Below the pieces are notes generated by a model. That model did no database searches and was not told where the DNA came from. It saw only the letters and a program-made list of their open reading frames with translations. Of a DNA stretch of 64,000 nucleotides, positions 52,360-64,000 are shown one piece after another (position 1 is the first letter of the stretch; each line of letters starts with the position of its first letter). Source of the stretch: Zopfochytrium polystomum (taxonomy: Eukaryota > Chytridiomycota > Chytridiomycetes > Chytridiales > Chytridiaceae); the NCBI GenBank assembly GCA_025765615.1, contig JAIVFJ010000111.1, positions 62,001 through 126,000 on the forward strand. Reading direction: 5' to 3'. The translations under genes were made by a program, and so were the position numbers.

Positions 52360-52817
52360 ATCGAAGTAGGAGCCGGATCGGATCGGATCGGATTGCATTG
52401 TATTGGATTCGCATCGCATCTTCCCGTGCGTTGTGGAGGCAGCAGGCGCAGGGAAGGACGCAGTCACCGCTCGACGCACACACACACGCACGCACACACG
52501 CGCACACACACGCACGCACTCGCCCAGTCAGCCGCGGAGGGGCCCGGTGGGAGGATCGCTGCGCGCGAACGTGGAACCCCCTCACAGCAACGCGCTTGAG
52601 TGGTGCGGGGACGTGACTTGCCATTGTGCCGTGGCCGTTGGCCCCCGTTTTACCCGCATCTCTGCCGGTGGCCTTCCGGTCGGGGACACTCGACTCCTGC
52701 CTCCGCGGGACCCCTTTCCTCCGCATCGATTCGTCAGCCCGGGACACAAGCACACACACACACACACACACCTACCTCACCACAAACCCTCCCCCGCCCA
52801 AACCGCTCCGACCAAAA
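51621..52817. other. Intergenic spacer with CTG and (AC)n tracts
   Basis: CTG run at 52327-52360, (CA)n tracts near 52480-52520 and 52750-52772. Presumed promoter and leader of the next gene at the right end. No other gene recognised. Confidence 0.5.
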
Positions 52818-53137
52818 ATGTCCTCACAGTCCGACCCGTCGCTGGTCGTTGTCGTAGCGCTCCTCCTCACCACCTTCTTCACGTGCTACTGCTGCTGCTG
52901 CTGCTGCCGACGGCGGCCGCTGTCGTCGACCCCGATGCCGGGCGCAGAAGAGGGCCTCGAACAGGACCCTGCGACGCTGTACATGTACGACCACGCCGCC
53001 ATGTCGGGCCGCAACACGCTGTTTGGCTCGTCGCCCCTCCCGCCAGAGCGCACCGCATCGCCGCTGCCGGTGTACAAGGTGCGCCCGGGACCGACAGAGG
53101 TCGGATCCGGCGTCGCGGGCGGGATGGTCGTCGTCGG

Positions 53138-53172
<35 letters not shown>

Positions 53173-53534
53173 GCGATGGCGGCGGCCGCGATGCTTCATC
53201 CGCCGCGCGGCCGCCGGAGGATCAGACTGTTCACGACGGGACCACGAACACGACGGTCGCCGTCCCCGCGACAATAAACGGTGTTGCGCACGCTGCATTG
53301 GTAGGCGAGGACTCGACGATGCGGCAGACGCCGCAGGCTGCAGCTGCAGCTGCGGCCGCGATCCGGATCGTTGCGCCAACGCCGCCTCCGCCAAGTTACG
53401 ATGCGTCAGCGTCGATGGGTCCGATGCGCTACTCGTATGGATTCTTTGTTGCCGAAAGCGATCCGGTTTCGGGAGCCTCGGCACCCTCGATGAGGACGTC
53501 TTACGTTGGGCCCCCACCGCAGCGTTCCACATGA
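52818..53534 (+). CDS. Small single-pass membrane protein with poly-Cys juxtamembrane and PY motif
   Basis: 238 residues from ATG 52818. One N-terminal hydrophobic segment (LVVVVALLLTTFFTCY, about 8-24) runs straight into six cysteines and RRR, a likely palmitoylated anchor with the rest cytoplasmic. The tail is disordered: an acidic Asp/Gly run (about 105-125), Ala-rich stretches, LPVY, and PPPPSYD, which fits the PPxY ligand of WW domains. Known: short membrane PY-motif proteins recruit Nedd4/Rsp5-type ubiquitin ligases. An adaptor role here is inferred. Upstream in-frame codons extend the frame to 52626, but that part is (CA)n-coded and unlikely to be translated. Confidence 0.7.
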
Positions 53535-54621
53535 GGAACTGACCCCAAATGCATGCACGACCATCCACTATCCGCACACTCGCCTGCTCACCCAACTTCG
53601 CGCGTTGAACACCTTCAGAGCCACCCTGGCTTCCATACCAATCAGTCAAAATATTTTCCGGCTTTCATCAACACTCGAATTCGCCGTTGCGGTCCTTCTC
53701 CCCCTACTCTTCATTGTGTCACCGTCTGCAAACCGTGCATACTCTGCTTGCTTTTTTTTTTTTTTTTTTTTTTGTTGGTCATCCGCCTTTCCGCAACGCG
53801 GCCCAGGCTCCTCGACACTCCAATGTTTTCACAATCTTGGAGCCGTTACGCAGTCGAATCCCCTTTGTTTTGCTTTTTGTTTTGACGGGGCTGACCGTCA
53901 ATGCTTGTATCCGTCTTTTTTCCTCCACCACGGTTCTCACTCTTTCACACTCCCCCGATCAGCACGCAATCACATCGAGCGGCGAGCATGCGGGCCTACA
54001 CCTCCCCCTGAGCCCCCCCACCCCCCCTTTTCTTGCGGGAACGCTCTCCTCACATGGCGTACCTTCTCGTACACGTGCGATCTCCTCACCGTATCCGCCT
54101 TTGTCTCCTCCAGGTCCTCTGCCTGTTTTTTGCCTGTGTTTTGTGTTTTTTTTCCCTTCTTCCTGGCCGTTCAGCCTGCGTTTATGTTTATCCCCCGCTC
54201 GCCCCTTTTCGCCATTCTAAACGCTGTCTGTCTGTCTGTCTCTCTCTCTCTCCCGATACACACTGCGTTTAATCGCGTCCTTGTCCCATTTTACCTTTCT
54301 TCTTCATTTGTGCTTTTATTTTTCGTTCTTGTTCGTTTTCTTTCTTCTCGTGGGCGTCGCGTTGTTCCTTTTTTCTTCCTTTTTTTTTTTTTTTTTGCTC
54401 TTTCCTTCGCTTTTTTTTGCGTTGTGTATTTAAAAAGTTTTATTTTTTTTGTTGTTCTTTTTCGCGATCCTTCCCACGAACGCGCAGACACAACCAGCTA
54501 GCCAGCCCCAAGACAATTCCCCATCCCGCCGACCCCTAGAGACGAGAGAAAGCGAGCGACACACGGACAAAACGCCAACAAAGCAAAGCCCCCTTGCTCG
54601 GTGCCACCGGCTCTCATGTCC

Positions 54622-54696
<75 letters not shown>

Positions 54697-54937
54697 CGCA
54701 CGTGCTGGCCCACTGTGGCTCAGACAATTCTGCTGGATTGCAACACACACACACACAATCAGTCACATACACACAATCAAAAGAAGAAGAAGAAAAAAGG
54801 AAACAGAACAAAAAGGCGGGGAGAGAGGGGTTTTGCTGCGCTCAAACCCCTAAACCTTCCCCCATCAAACAACAGCAACCAGCCAACCCAACCCAACCAA
54901 CCACCCAACCAAACTCTTCCCACCCCCTCCCACCCCA
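53535..54937. other. Intergenic spacer with T-rich and (CA)n tracts
   Basis: T-rich 3' region to 54450, (CA)n tract at 54623-54692, then the presumed leader of the next gene. No gene recognised. Confidence 0.5.
54623..54692. repeat. (CA)n microsatellite
   Basis: About 70 bases of pure CA. Confidence 0.95.
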
Positions 54938-56058
54938 ATGCCACAGCAGCGTCACCGTGGCCGCCACCACCACCGGCCGGGGCAGAGCGGTTCCGGCGAC
55001 GCCTTCCGGCATCGCGTTAGCAACGGCAGCAACGGCGGCATCAGAAGCAGCAGCAGCAGACGCAGCAGCAGGATCGGTCTTTCGACCGCTGCTGGTGCCG
55101 TTCTGATGGCTGTTACGGGCGGGATAGTGAATCCCGCGGCGGCGGTGCCAAAGACGGTCGACCAGTGCCAGAACGCGTATTCGCAGGCGTTGACGCTGTC
55201 CTGTAAGGAGTTGGAGTGAGAGAGAGAGAGAGAGAGAAACCGCCGCAACCGTACAGTTTGTGTGTGTTTCGTGTGGGCGTTGTTTGGCACCAACGCTGCT
55301 TGTTTGTTGCCGTCCATCTAACCTTGAACCAAAAACAACCAAACGAAAACAACCGAACCAAACACCCCCACGAAAAAAAAAAAATAAAAATAAAAAAAAT
55401 AAAAAACACACACACACACAAAAGACAACTGTGGCGCATCCACACTGTTCTCACAGTCGTCGTTCCCGACGCCGGCGACGTTTGTGGCGTGGTCGGGCGG
55501 CGCGGTGGTGAGCGGCGGCGACCCGGCGGCGGGGATCCCGCTGCTGCCGAACGCGACCGAGGTCGCGCAGTTTTGCGGGGGGCGCGGCCGCGTGCCTGGC
55601 CGCGAATGGGGGCGCCGGACTCGTCAACGACGTGCTGGACTGCGGTGAGTGAGCTTTTTTTTTTTTTTTTTTTTGCGTGTATTGTTGTTGTTGTTAAGGG
55701 AGGGTGTGGGGAAAAGTGGGAAGTCGGGCGGAGGCGGGTGGGCGGGTGGGTTCTTTCTCGATCCGACCATCCACCATCCTTCCGCCAACGCGCTGCTCTC
55801 GAATTTTTTCGCTAAAGAATAAAATTTTGTACTGGGGAAACTCGCAGCAACCAACAACGACACGGCCGCGGTGATTCCAAATAGCTTTCTCCAGCAGCTC
55901 AGCGCGCTGTTCAGCAGCCGCGGCATCTGCAAGGTGCGTTTGCGTTTGTTTGTTTGCGTGTGTGCTTGTGTGTTTTTGTGTGTGTGTGTGTGTGTGCGTG
56001 TGTGTGTGTGTGTGTGTGTCCCTACGAGCGAAATGAATTCTCAATTCGTTGCGGGAAC

Positions 56059-56099
<41 letters not shown>

Positions 56100-56272
56100 C
56101 TCGTGCTTAACATCACCCCGAAACGGATGTTTTCACCTCAACAACAGACAAAGACGGACGGAGGAGGAGACTGTACGTGTTTTTTGGGGGTTTTTTTTTT
56201 TTTTGTTCGTTGCTCTCGCATTTTCTCGCCCAACTGACGAACTCGGAACTCTCGCACGCACCCTCACACACA

Positions 56273-56322
<50 letters not shown>

Positions 56323-59300
56323 AAAAAAAAACACGAAACACTCAGACTGCTACTCCACGGCCCTGAAGGCCATCCAGGCGTCTACGCGGTGGATTCTCTT
56401 TCCCAACTCCACCGCCGATGCCATCGCCAGCACCGCCACCGACATCGCTTCAACCCTCCTCGCGCCAGAGTCGAACCTCACAACCGCCGACCTCTGCCAC
56501 CCCTGCGTCAGCGACTCCCTCGACCTCGTGCTCAACACAATCGTGCCCACCTTCTTCTCCTCGCAGGACCTGACCGCCGGCTACGTCGAGCCCACAAAGA
56601 TCGGCTACGCCGCTGCCTGCCCCGGAAACGACACCGTCCTGAGCCTCACAGTTCCTCCCGTCGTCGTCAACGTCACCGTCGGCGGCCAGCCGGCTCCACC
56701 AGGGCCTTCCCAACGTTGCCAGGACAGCTGGCGCCGCTACGCCGGCGCCGCCGCCGCGGGATACAGCCTCTTTGTCAACGCGACCAACTTGCCCTACGCT
56801 AGCCCCGTCATGTACTACGCAAAAACAGCCGTCAAACGCCGCGGCGAGCCCGACACACCCGTCGAGTCCACGATTGTTCCCTTGGATGCCAGCCCGCCGC
56901 CCCCTCCACCTCCCGCCACCTCCACCGAGGGTGCCGCGCCCTCGCCATCGCCCTCGCCCTCGCCCTCAACCCCGCCCTCGACTTCTCCGCCCCTTCTCGA
57001 CCCCGTCTTCGTCGTCGCCGACGCGCTGTCGTACGGCTACGGCAGCTACGGCCTGTCGCCGCCGCCGCACTTGCTGCTGGACACGATCACGAGCATGCTG
57101 GGGTACAGCGGGTGGGCCGCAAACGCGTCCTTCATTGCAGACCTGTGCACGCGGGTCGCCGCCGCTGATGTTGTTGGGAACTGGACCGGCGCGTACACTG
57201 CTGTCGTCGAGGACTGCGGGCGGGACGCGCTGCCCACCGACAGCGGCGACCCGCTGGCGGCGCTGCTGCTGCTGAACGCGGCAGAGTGGACGTACGGATG
57301 GGTGCGGGGCGTCGTATGCCAGACAGGCGGGACCACAAAGGACGACTACTGCTTGCCGCAGGTCGTTGCAGACGTAAGCACTTTTTTTTGTCGCATTTGC
57401 GGATGTTGCTTCCTGCTCCTCACGGCACATTTTTACTCACATATTCCTCTCTTCTTTTCTCTCATTCCCTCCTTTGAAATAAACGAAACCAATAAAAAAT
57501 AAAAAATTCGCAGTACTCCAAAGTGAGCGACCTTATCAACCCAATCCGCCTCTACCGGTACGAGCCCACAACAGTCACCACTACCATGCCACCCGCCCCA
57601 GCATCTCCCACTCCAGCCAGTGACGCAACCCCGGCGACCGCGAGCAGCTGGAACCTCAACCTCACCAGCTTCTGCACGCCCTGCCAAACGGCGATCGGCA
57701 CAAACATCGCGCTCCTGCTCAACCGCACATCTGGAATGACCGAGACCGTCGCGTCGGGGATCCTCGGCGACGCCGAGGGGATCCAAGAGTTCTTTTGCGG
57801 CGCGCGCGGGACGACCACTCCGCTGGCGCCGTACGCGGCGCGCGGGCCCGCTCCCGCCGACCGCTGCGCGGCGGTCGCGACCCGCACCGAGCTGGCGCTG
57901 CGGTCGTGCCAGGCCGCGAGCGGGCTCGACCCGGACTCGGCCGCGACGGGCTACTCGTGGATGAGCAGCGGGTCCGGGTCGCTGGAGGGGCCGTGCGCCG
58001 CGTGGCAAGCGTGCTTTGGCTCGGCGGCGGTGGACGGCGAGGCGCTGTTGGCCGAAGGCCGTGGCGATGATGGATGCAAGCCGGTCCAAGGGGTGCCTGT
58101 GAAGGACCGGTTCAGGAAGTTGGACTTGCAGGCGGGCTTGGTGGAGAACGGAGTGTGTGTACAGGAAAAGGGGCTCTGTGAGTGGATTCTTGCATGTTGC
58201 CTTGTTCTTTTACGCTTTTTTTACTGTTCGTGGGGCTGCTTTTCTTACTGACTCTGTCACTCCCTCCGGCCCCTTCCGATGCTTCTAAGTCTGCTACTCG
58301 GAGTTCATCGACTTGATCAGTCAGATGGAGGACGCCTTTGCTCGGCAGAACAAGGTCCCGTTCGTTGCCGGCATGCCGTGGTGCACGGACCAGTGCATCG
58401 TACGGAAGCGGCCATTGCTCGACTCGGCGCTGGAGCTGCGGTACCTGTGGGGGTCCAACTCATCGTCGGTTTTCAATGCTACGTCCCTCAAAGCGCGATT
58501 TGACGCGTACAGCAAAGATGGTTCGATTTGGCGGCTTCTTTTTGAGATTGTTCCCGCAAAACTGACCAAACCCCCTCGTTCAAACAACGCAGAATGCCCA
58601 TACTACACCAACCTGACGGTCGTCACGACGACGCAGACCGTGACGGCTTCCCCAACTACTACCTTCAACGCGACGCTGACCGAGTCTGCGACCACCACGA
58701 CTACCACGACCGCAAGCAACACGACGACGACTTCGACGACAACGACGACAACCACGACCGCGACGACCACGGTCAGTGACGGAGGCAGCGGGTCGCTGAC
58801 GCGGACAGCGTCCGCGTCGACATCCGCCTCGGAATCGCTGTCGTCGAGCGAATCGACCGAGTCGCCAACCCCATCGCCGTCGACATCGTCTCAGGAATCG
58901 ACAGAGACCGCGGCCTCGTCCCAATCCCCGTCGCAGAGCCAGTCCACAGATATTGCATCCCAAGCCCCGTCGCCAAGCGAATCTACCGAGACATCGTCGC
59001 CTGCACTGTCGTTCAAGCAATCAACCGAGACCGGGTTCCCCTCGAGGTCGACTGAGACGCCGTCGCCCGCCTCTTCGTCAGTCGAATCCACAGAGACTGC
59101 GGCTCCTTCGCCGTCTCCATCTCTTTCATCCAAGGAATCGACAGAGACCGCGCTGCCGTCGCCTTCGCCGTCGCAAAGCCAGTCAACGGAGGCGCCGTCG
59201 CCCACTCCGTCGCAATCACCGGAGACAGCGTCGCCCTCAGTGTCCTCCAACGAGTCGACAGAGACTGCGCAGCCTTCGCCGTCCACCAGCCAGCCGACAG

Positions 59301-60670
59301 AGACGCCGTTGCCTTCTTCTTCGCCAGTCGAATCAACAGAGACACCGGCTGCCTCGCCGGCTCCATCTATTTCGTCTAAGGAGTCGACAGAGACCGCACT
59401 GCCGTCGCCATCGCCGTCGGAGGGCCAGTCCACCGAGACGCCGTCGCCGTCCACGGCACCAAGCGGATCGTCAGAGCCAGCGCTGCCTTCACCGTCATCC
59501 CAGGAGTCAACAGAGACCGCGCAGCCGTCGGCGTCCCCGAGCCAGTCGATAGAGACGCCCGCGCCAACGTCAACCCAACCGACCGAGACGCCCGCTTCTT
59601 CACCGTCTCCATCGCCGTCATCCCAGGAATCAACTGAGTCCGCGCAGCCATCGCCCGTGAGTCAGTCAACTGAATTGCCGTTGCCCCCGCCCTCCTCGGC
59701 ACCAATTCCGTCGACCGAGACGCCTGCCCCTTCGCCGTCACCATCACCGTCCTCCACCGAGAACGCGCTGCCGTCGCCGGCAAGCCAGTCGACCGAGACG
59801 CAACCGAGCCCATCGACAGAACCGCAGCCTTTGCCGTCGCCGCCACAAAGCGAGTCAACCGGGAGCCCGTCGCCCCTCCCCTCGCCTTCGCCGTCGTCAC
59901 CCAGCGACTCGACCGAGCCCGTGTCGCCGAGCCCCTCGACCGAACCGCAGCCCTCGCCGTCGCCGAGCGCGTCCACGGACCGGCCGTCGCCGTTCGCCAA
60001 GCTCGAGTCGACCGAACCGCTGCCTTCACCGCGGGAGTTGACCGCCGAGCCCGCAACGCCGTCCGCCGCGCCCTCCCCGTCGCCGAGCGAGTCCCCGTCA
60101 CCCTCCGAGCCGTCGCCGTCGGCGGCCTCGGCGTCGCCCGCGAGTGCCGACGCGCCGTCGCCGACGCCGACCACGGACACCACGCCAGCAAGCCTCACGG
60201 ACGCGTCGCCGTCCCCGTCCCTGACAGCGACGACGGGCGACGACAGCGAGTCCGCCACCGCGGCGTCGACCACGGACTCGACCGACGGCGACGGTGGCGG
60301 CCAGAGCGAGACGGACAGCAGCAGCAGCACCAGCGAGGAGCCGGAGGTTGTGGTTGAGACGGAGGTGGAGACGGACGTTGCGACGGACACCGAGACGGAC
60401 GCTGCGACCGAGACGGGGACGGACGGCGGCGGCGTGGGGACTGACTTTGTGACGGAGGTTGTGACGGAGACGGAGAGCAGCGATACGGAGACGGCGACGA
60501 CGGCCCCGGCGACTACGACACCCGCGGCGACGCCGGCTGCGACGACCGCGCCGCCGGTGACGGCGAGCGGACCGAACGAACCGCAGCCCGGAGGCGGATT
60601 TGGACAAACCCCGACGCCGACGGCGAGGGGGGCGACGACGGTGAACAATGTCCCGGTCACCAAGACTTGA
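54938..60670 (+). CDS. Large secreted modular glycoprotein: Cys-pair repeats plus mucin-like Ser/Thr/Pro tail
   Basis: Exons read as 54938-55202, 55425-55644, 55848-55933, 56346-57373, 57514-58177 and 58290-60670. Donors include GTAAGG, GTGAGT, GTAAGC and GTGAGT. Signal anchor IGLSTAAGAVLMAVTGG sits near residue 47. A repeated module of about 200 residues starts with a C-x2-C or C-Y motif (LCHPCVSDSLDLVL, FCTPCQTAIGTNIAL, CYSEFIDLI) and carries further cysteines and N-glycosylation sites. The last 690 residues are mucin-like: STET/SPSPS units in large number, then Thr/Glu-rich text, with no membrane anchor. A surface or extracellular-matrix protein is likely; function unknown. Problems: a G6 run at 55577-55582 is one base too long for the good frame (AAACLAANGGAGLVNDVLDC), and the exon 3/4 junction phase is unresolved. 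A 75-nt in-frame stretch at 58519-58593 may be an intron. Confidence 0.75.
56280..56317. repeat. (CA)n microsatellite in an intron
   Basis: Inside the third intron, which also has a (GT)n tract (55976-56020) and about 40 A bases (56060-56097). Confidence 0.9.
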
Positions 60671-61412
60671 AGTCCGAAACCCCGGCCGCCTGCCGCCAGC
60701 TCTCGCTCCGAAACCCCTCCCCTTTCACACCAACCCCCCCTATCCCTCAATTTAGCACTACCCCCACCTGAACGCCCGTTCGTCAAAGTTAGCGAACTCC
60801 ATTTAAAAAACAAACAAAAAAAAAATGATACAAAGCCATTAACCCTTCCCCCGTGAACAAGCAAGCGGCTGAACAAAGCAAGCAATGCGAAGCCGCCGTC
60901 GGTCGGGCAGTGCAAGACAATCCACTACTTATTTATAAAACTTTACAGTGAAAGAACGAAACAAAGAAATAATATTAATAAAGAACAAAAGCTGGACCGA
61001 CTTTTCGATGTTCCTGTTGTGGATCTCCTTTTTTTTGTTGTTTTTTTTTCTTTCGCAACGCACGAAAAAGATCAGTTCCAGACAAAGGCATGTTCTGCTC
61101 CTGCTCGACTGAGATAAGGGATGTGCTCTGTTTCGAACGACGATCCAGTTTTTTTTGGTGAGCCCCAGCCCTGCATCTTGCGTTTTTTACTCCCAAACAC
61201 TTGAGGTAATTCGCATGTGGTTTTCAAAAGTTGGAGATTTGTTGCGCTTTCTTTCCCCCAATAATCTTCCTGTTCCGCAACAAAAGCCGGGAGGGCAAAA
61301 AAATTTTAAAAAAAAAAAAAATTGACGTTTGAGTGTACATTTTTTCATTTCAAGACTCGGTCAAAAACAAAAAAAACGGAAAAAGAATCGGGTTGAACAC
61401 ACAGAATTAATT
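60671..61412. other. Intergenic spacer
   Basis: 3' flank of the mucin-like gene with A-rich tracts; nothing else recognised. Confidence 0.5.
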
Positions 61413-61417
61413 CAAGA

Positions 61418-61819
61418 TATAAACAGTCTTCTCTGAGTAAGGGAGTGTGGAAGGATGAAAGTGGAGATGTGTGTTTGTGGGTGATCCTTCTCCCCCAACT
61501 TGGACAGAAAGAGAAAAAAACTCTGTTATTTATTTATAATTGATACATAATGAAGAGGTGCACAAGATAATAGTCGGTAGCTGAGCATGACAGGGTAAAA
61601 TCCTCTCCCACAATCTCTGCATGAGCAGAGTAGGTGGAAAACTGTTTGCACTGGGTTTCTGCACCTCTATACACTTGGAGTATGTGTCAACAGCCCAAGC
61701 AAGTGCCCAGGTCTCTGCATTGGCAGTGGCTTGCTCTCCCCATGGGCATCATTGACAGTCACAGTAGGTTTGGGTCTGTCTTGTGTCTCTTGCTGCTAAC
61801 CAGTCAGTTCTGCCTTACA
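61418..61819 (+). repeat. LTR-like dispersed repeat (family B), older copy with decayed duplication
   Basis: Begins TATAAACAGTC (TG changed to TA) and ends GCCTTACA; 402 bp. Flanks CAAGA (61413-61417) and GAAGA (61820-61824) match in four of five bases, fitting an aged target duplication. Confidence 0.75.
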
Positions 61820-61824
61820 GAAGA

Positions 61825-62165
61825 GGAAAGTTGACAACAAGAATATGATGTTGTCAAGTTAGGAAAAAGGTCCCTTTTGCCGGACATTTGACCAGTGACA
61901 CTCACCAAAGCACCGGGTGTATTTACAGTGTCGCTCTTATGGATTGTCTTTAACCTGAACCTTGATAATTTTTTGTTGTAATACTTTTTGACTTTTGCGG
62001 GGCTACCAACGACTAATATTTGTTCTTCAGGTCCGAGTCTGATTGCAAAGGAGTCAAAAAAAAAAAAAAAAAAAAAAAAAGGGAGCAGAACACAAAAAAA
62101 AACCAGTTGTGCGGCTCTGAATGAATACCCCCATCTGGACATAACATATACACACACACTGACGA

Positions 62166-62196
<31 letters not shown>

Positions 62197-62994
62197 AGAG
62201 AGTGCGAGAGAGTGAGAGAGACAGAAAGAGCGGAGGACGGCCGAGAGGGAGAGAGCTAGCTAGTGAGGGAGAGGAGGGCGGCAGAGAGGAGAGAAGGCGT
62301 GTGTGAGTGTGTGGAGTGTAGCGAGGGCGGGTTGGGGAGGCGCGGGGCGCCAGAGCGAAAAGAGTGGAGAGCCAACGAACCGGGGGGCTGCAACAGACTG
62401 GAGGAGGAGCACCGATCAGCCATGACGAGAAACGAGAGACAGAGAGAAAGAGAGAGATAAGGGAGATAGAGGGAAAAAGAAAAAAGCATCATAGAAAGAG
62501 AGGAGGGGAAAGAGAGAGAGGTGAAATTGCGCGCAACTAAATCAAAAGAGAGAAAAAAGAAAAAAAAAGGGACACACACACACACACAGACATGGCACCC
62601 GCTCGACACGACACATACACACCGCATGGAGACAGAAAGAGACAGATAGAATGGGGGGGACAGGTTCATACATACAGACGGTCCCAACCGGCAGACAGGC
62701 AGACAGACAGACAGCAGCCAGAAAAGCTTACGACTTCCACGCGCGCACTGGCACTCTGGCGCTGCCGCTCGTCGTTAAGCCAGTCTAGAAGAAGAAGTGG
62801 AAGAATGACAACGATAAAAGGAACAACGAGGGGGGAAAAAAAAATAGAGAAGAAACATGCCATGAAAAGAAAAAAAAACAACAAGAAAGAGGCACACACA
62901 CACGCACACGCACGCTCAGCAGCTCCCACTCATTCCTCGCTTTCCTTTCCTCCTATTTTTCTTTTTTTTTCTCCTCCCCACCAACCTCAACATT
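61825..62994. other. Intergenic spacer with A-rich, (CA)n and (GA)n tracts
   Basis: 24 A bases at 62057-62080, (CA)n at 62166-62193, (GA)n-rich DNA to about 62520. Frames here are repeat-driven. No gene recognised. Confidence 0.5.
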
Positions 62995-63960
62995 TCAGGG
63001 CCACAGCCGCTGCAGCGGCCGCATCCCCGCCATGCACGACTCGATGCACTTTGCTGCGTGCTCGTACACGCGGTCTGCAATCTCCTCGACGGGCCGGCGC
63101 GCCTCGATCGCGACCCACGTCAGCTTCTCGCCGTCTGACTTTTCCGCATTGTCCGCCTCCTCCGCCTCAAACACCTCCATGAACGCACTGCGGATGCTGC
63201 GCATAGCTTCGGCCTGCTCGGGCCGGTCCTTGCCCACCGCCCCCGTGCGCGCCGCCTCCTTGCCGTCCGTCGCCACCCGCAGCGCCGCAATCTCGGGCTG
63301 CAGGTCCAAAAACACGACCAGGTCCGGGTGCAGAATGCCCGAGTCGCCCAACTTGCACCACGCAAGGTCCATGCCGGGCAGCCGCTTCGACAGCGTGTAC
63401 GCGACCCCCGAGTACGCGTAGCGGTCGACCACCACCGTCGTGCCGTCGAGCAGCTGCCGCTGCAGCGCGGGCATCGCCTCGCTGCGGTTGGTCGCAAACA
63501 GCTGGTGCAGCGTGCGCTCGTCAAACTTGACCGCGCCGTTCAGGTACGTCTCGATCATCTTGCCGATCGGCGTCGACCGGTCCGGGAACCGCCACACCGC
63601 CGCCCTTTCGCCGATCCGCCGCCGCAAAATGTCGCACTGCGTCGAGATGCCCGACCGGTCCAGGCCCTCGATCACAATGAGTGCGCCGCGCGGCCGGTGC
63701 ACGTCCGCCTGCGGGATCGGCGTCGGGCTCGCAATTACGTCGATCGACGCGAGCGTCGGCATCGGCGACGGGATCGACGACGTTACGTACGACCCCGAGC
63801 CCGTCGTCAGCGGCGACCGCCAGTTTGCTGGGAACGTTGGCGGCGCGCTGACAACGTTGGCGTCGTTCTGCTGCTGCTGATGCGGGTGGTAGTAGTTTTG
63901 CGTCAGGTACGGGCGCAGCGGCACCAGGCGCGGGTTCGACCCTCCGCCGACCGATCCCAT
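62995..63960 (-). CDS. Thymidylate kinase homologue with altered P-loop
   Basis: 321 residues, no intron. The core starts at about residue 92: GALIVIEGLDRSGIST (P-loop 99-107), WRFPDRSTPIGKMIETYL, LFATNRSE, VVDRYAYSGVAYTLSKRLPG, WCKLGDSGILHPDLVVFLDL. This order is that of dTMP kinase, which makes dTDP from dTMP and ATP. Key oddity: the P-loop consensus GLDRxGKST reads GLDRSGIST, so the phosphate-binding lysine is Ile (ATC, 63646-63648). The DRY and other substrate-binding motifs are intact. The first 90 residues are disordered, Pro/Ser-rich with QQQQ; initiation could be internal (for example MPTLASID) or the gene could extend beyond 63960. An Ala/Glu-rich insert lies near 63150-63180. Could be a degenerated paralogue or regulatory subunit. 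Confidence 0.88.
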   Translation of the reverse strand: MGSVGGGSNPRLVPLRPYLTQNYYHPHQQQQNDANVVSAPPTFPANWRSPLTTGSGSYVTSSIPSPMPTLASIDVIASPTPIPQADVHRPRGALIVIEGLDRSGISTQCDILRRRIGERAAVWRFPDRSTPIGKMIETYLNGAVKFDERTLHQLFATNRSEAMPALQRQLLDGTTVVVDRYAYSGVAYTLSKRLPGMDLAWCKLGDSGILHPDLVVFLDLQPEIAALRVATDGKEAARTGAVGKDRPEQAEAMRSIRSAFMEVFEAEEADNAEKSDGEKLTWVAIEARRPVEEIADRVYEHAAKCIESCMAGMRPLQRLWP

Positions 63961-64000
63961 GGCGGCGGACGTCGGCCCGTGGCCGCCCGCGGAGGTCGAG

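Noticed and set aside
54449..55020. Thr-His-rich frames across the (CA)n tract
   Set aside because: Microsatellite translation; the real gene begins at ATG 54938.
62256..62687. 143-codon minus-strand frame
   Set aside because: Built on (GA)n and (CA)n tracts, with no domain.

Overview
The window looks like nuclear DNA of a fungus, probably a zoosporic or early-diverging (chytrid-like) one. The host genes are G+C-rich and cut by short GT-AG introns. They encode secreted, Ser/Thr/Pro-rich and polyQ proteins, an SH3 membrane protein and CPAF-like S41 peptidases. The DNA between them is full of (CT)n, (AC)n and (AGAC)n tracts. The lineage is inference; no rRNA or species marker is present.

Layout. 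1-6 kb: an SH3 membrane protein and a degenerate S41-peptidase paralogue. 7-13 kb: an LTR-like repeat, then a complete, apparently very young Ty3/gypsy chromovirus (7778-13082) with flanking duplications CCATT. 15-20 kb: a small Cys-rich secreted protein and a second S41 paralogue that keeps its active-site motifs. 21-23.4 kb: tRNA-Arg(UCG), repeat copies, a piggyBac transposase remnant and a solo LTR. 25-34 kb: an F-box/LRR-like protein, an FGGY carbohydrate kinase and a secreted RNase T2. 35.7-41 kb: a second, disabled copy of the chromovirus (duplications ATTTT). 41-51.6 kb: a TE graveyard holding copia remnants and, at 45951-48990, a divergent SF3 (D5-like) helicase and family-B DNA polymerase pair that looks viral. 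52.8-60.7 kb: a PY-motif membrane protein and a very large mucin-like secreted protein. 63-64 kb: a dTMP-kinase homologue whose P-loop lysine is replaced.

The two most informative systems are these. (1) The chromovirus, whose expression signals can be read directly: an array of heat-shock elements in U3, a TATA box, an 11-nt self-complementarity between the presumed RNA 5' end and the primer-binding site, and a textbook -1 frameshift signal joining gag to pol. (2) The polymerase/helicase module, which has intact catalytic motifs, opposite orientation, 42 bp between its start codons, and abrupt ends. It is best explained as an endogenised fragment of a large or mid-sized dsDNA virus or a related self-replicating element.

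Exon coordinates come from reading splice signals and checking phase by hand. Family calls come from motif recognition, not database searches.
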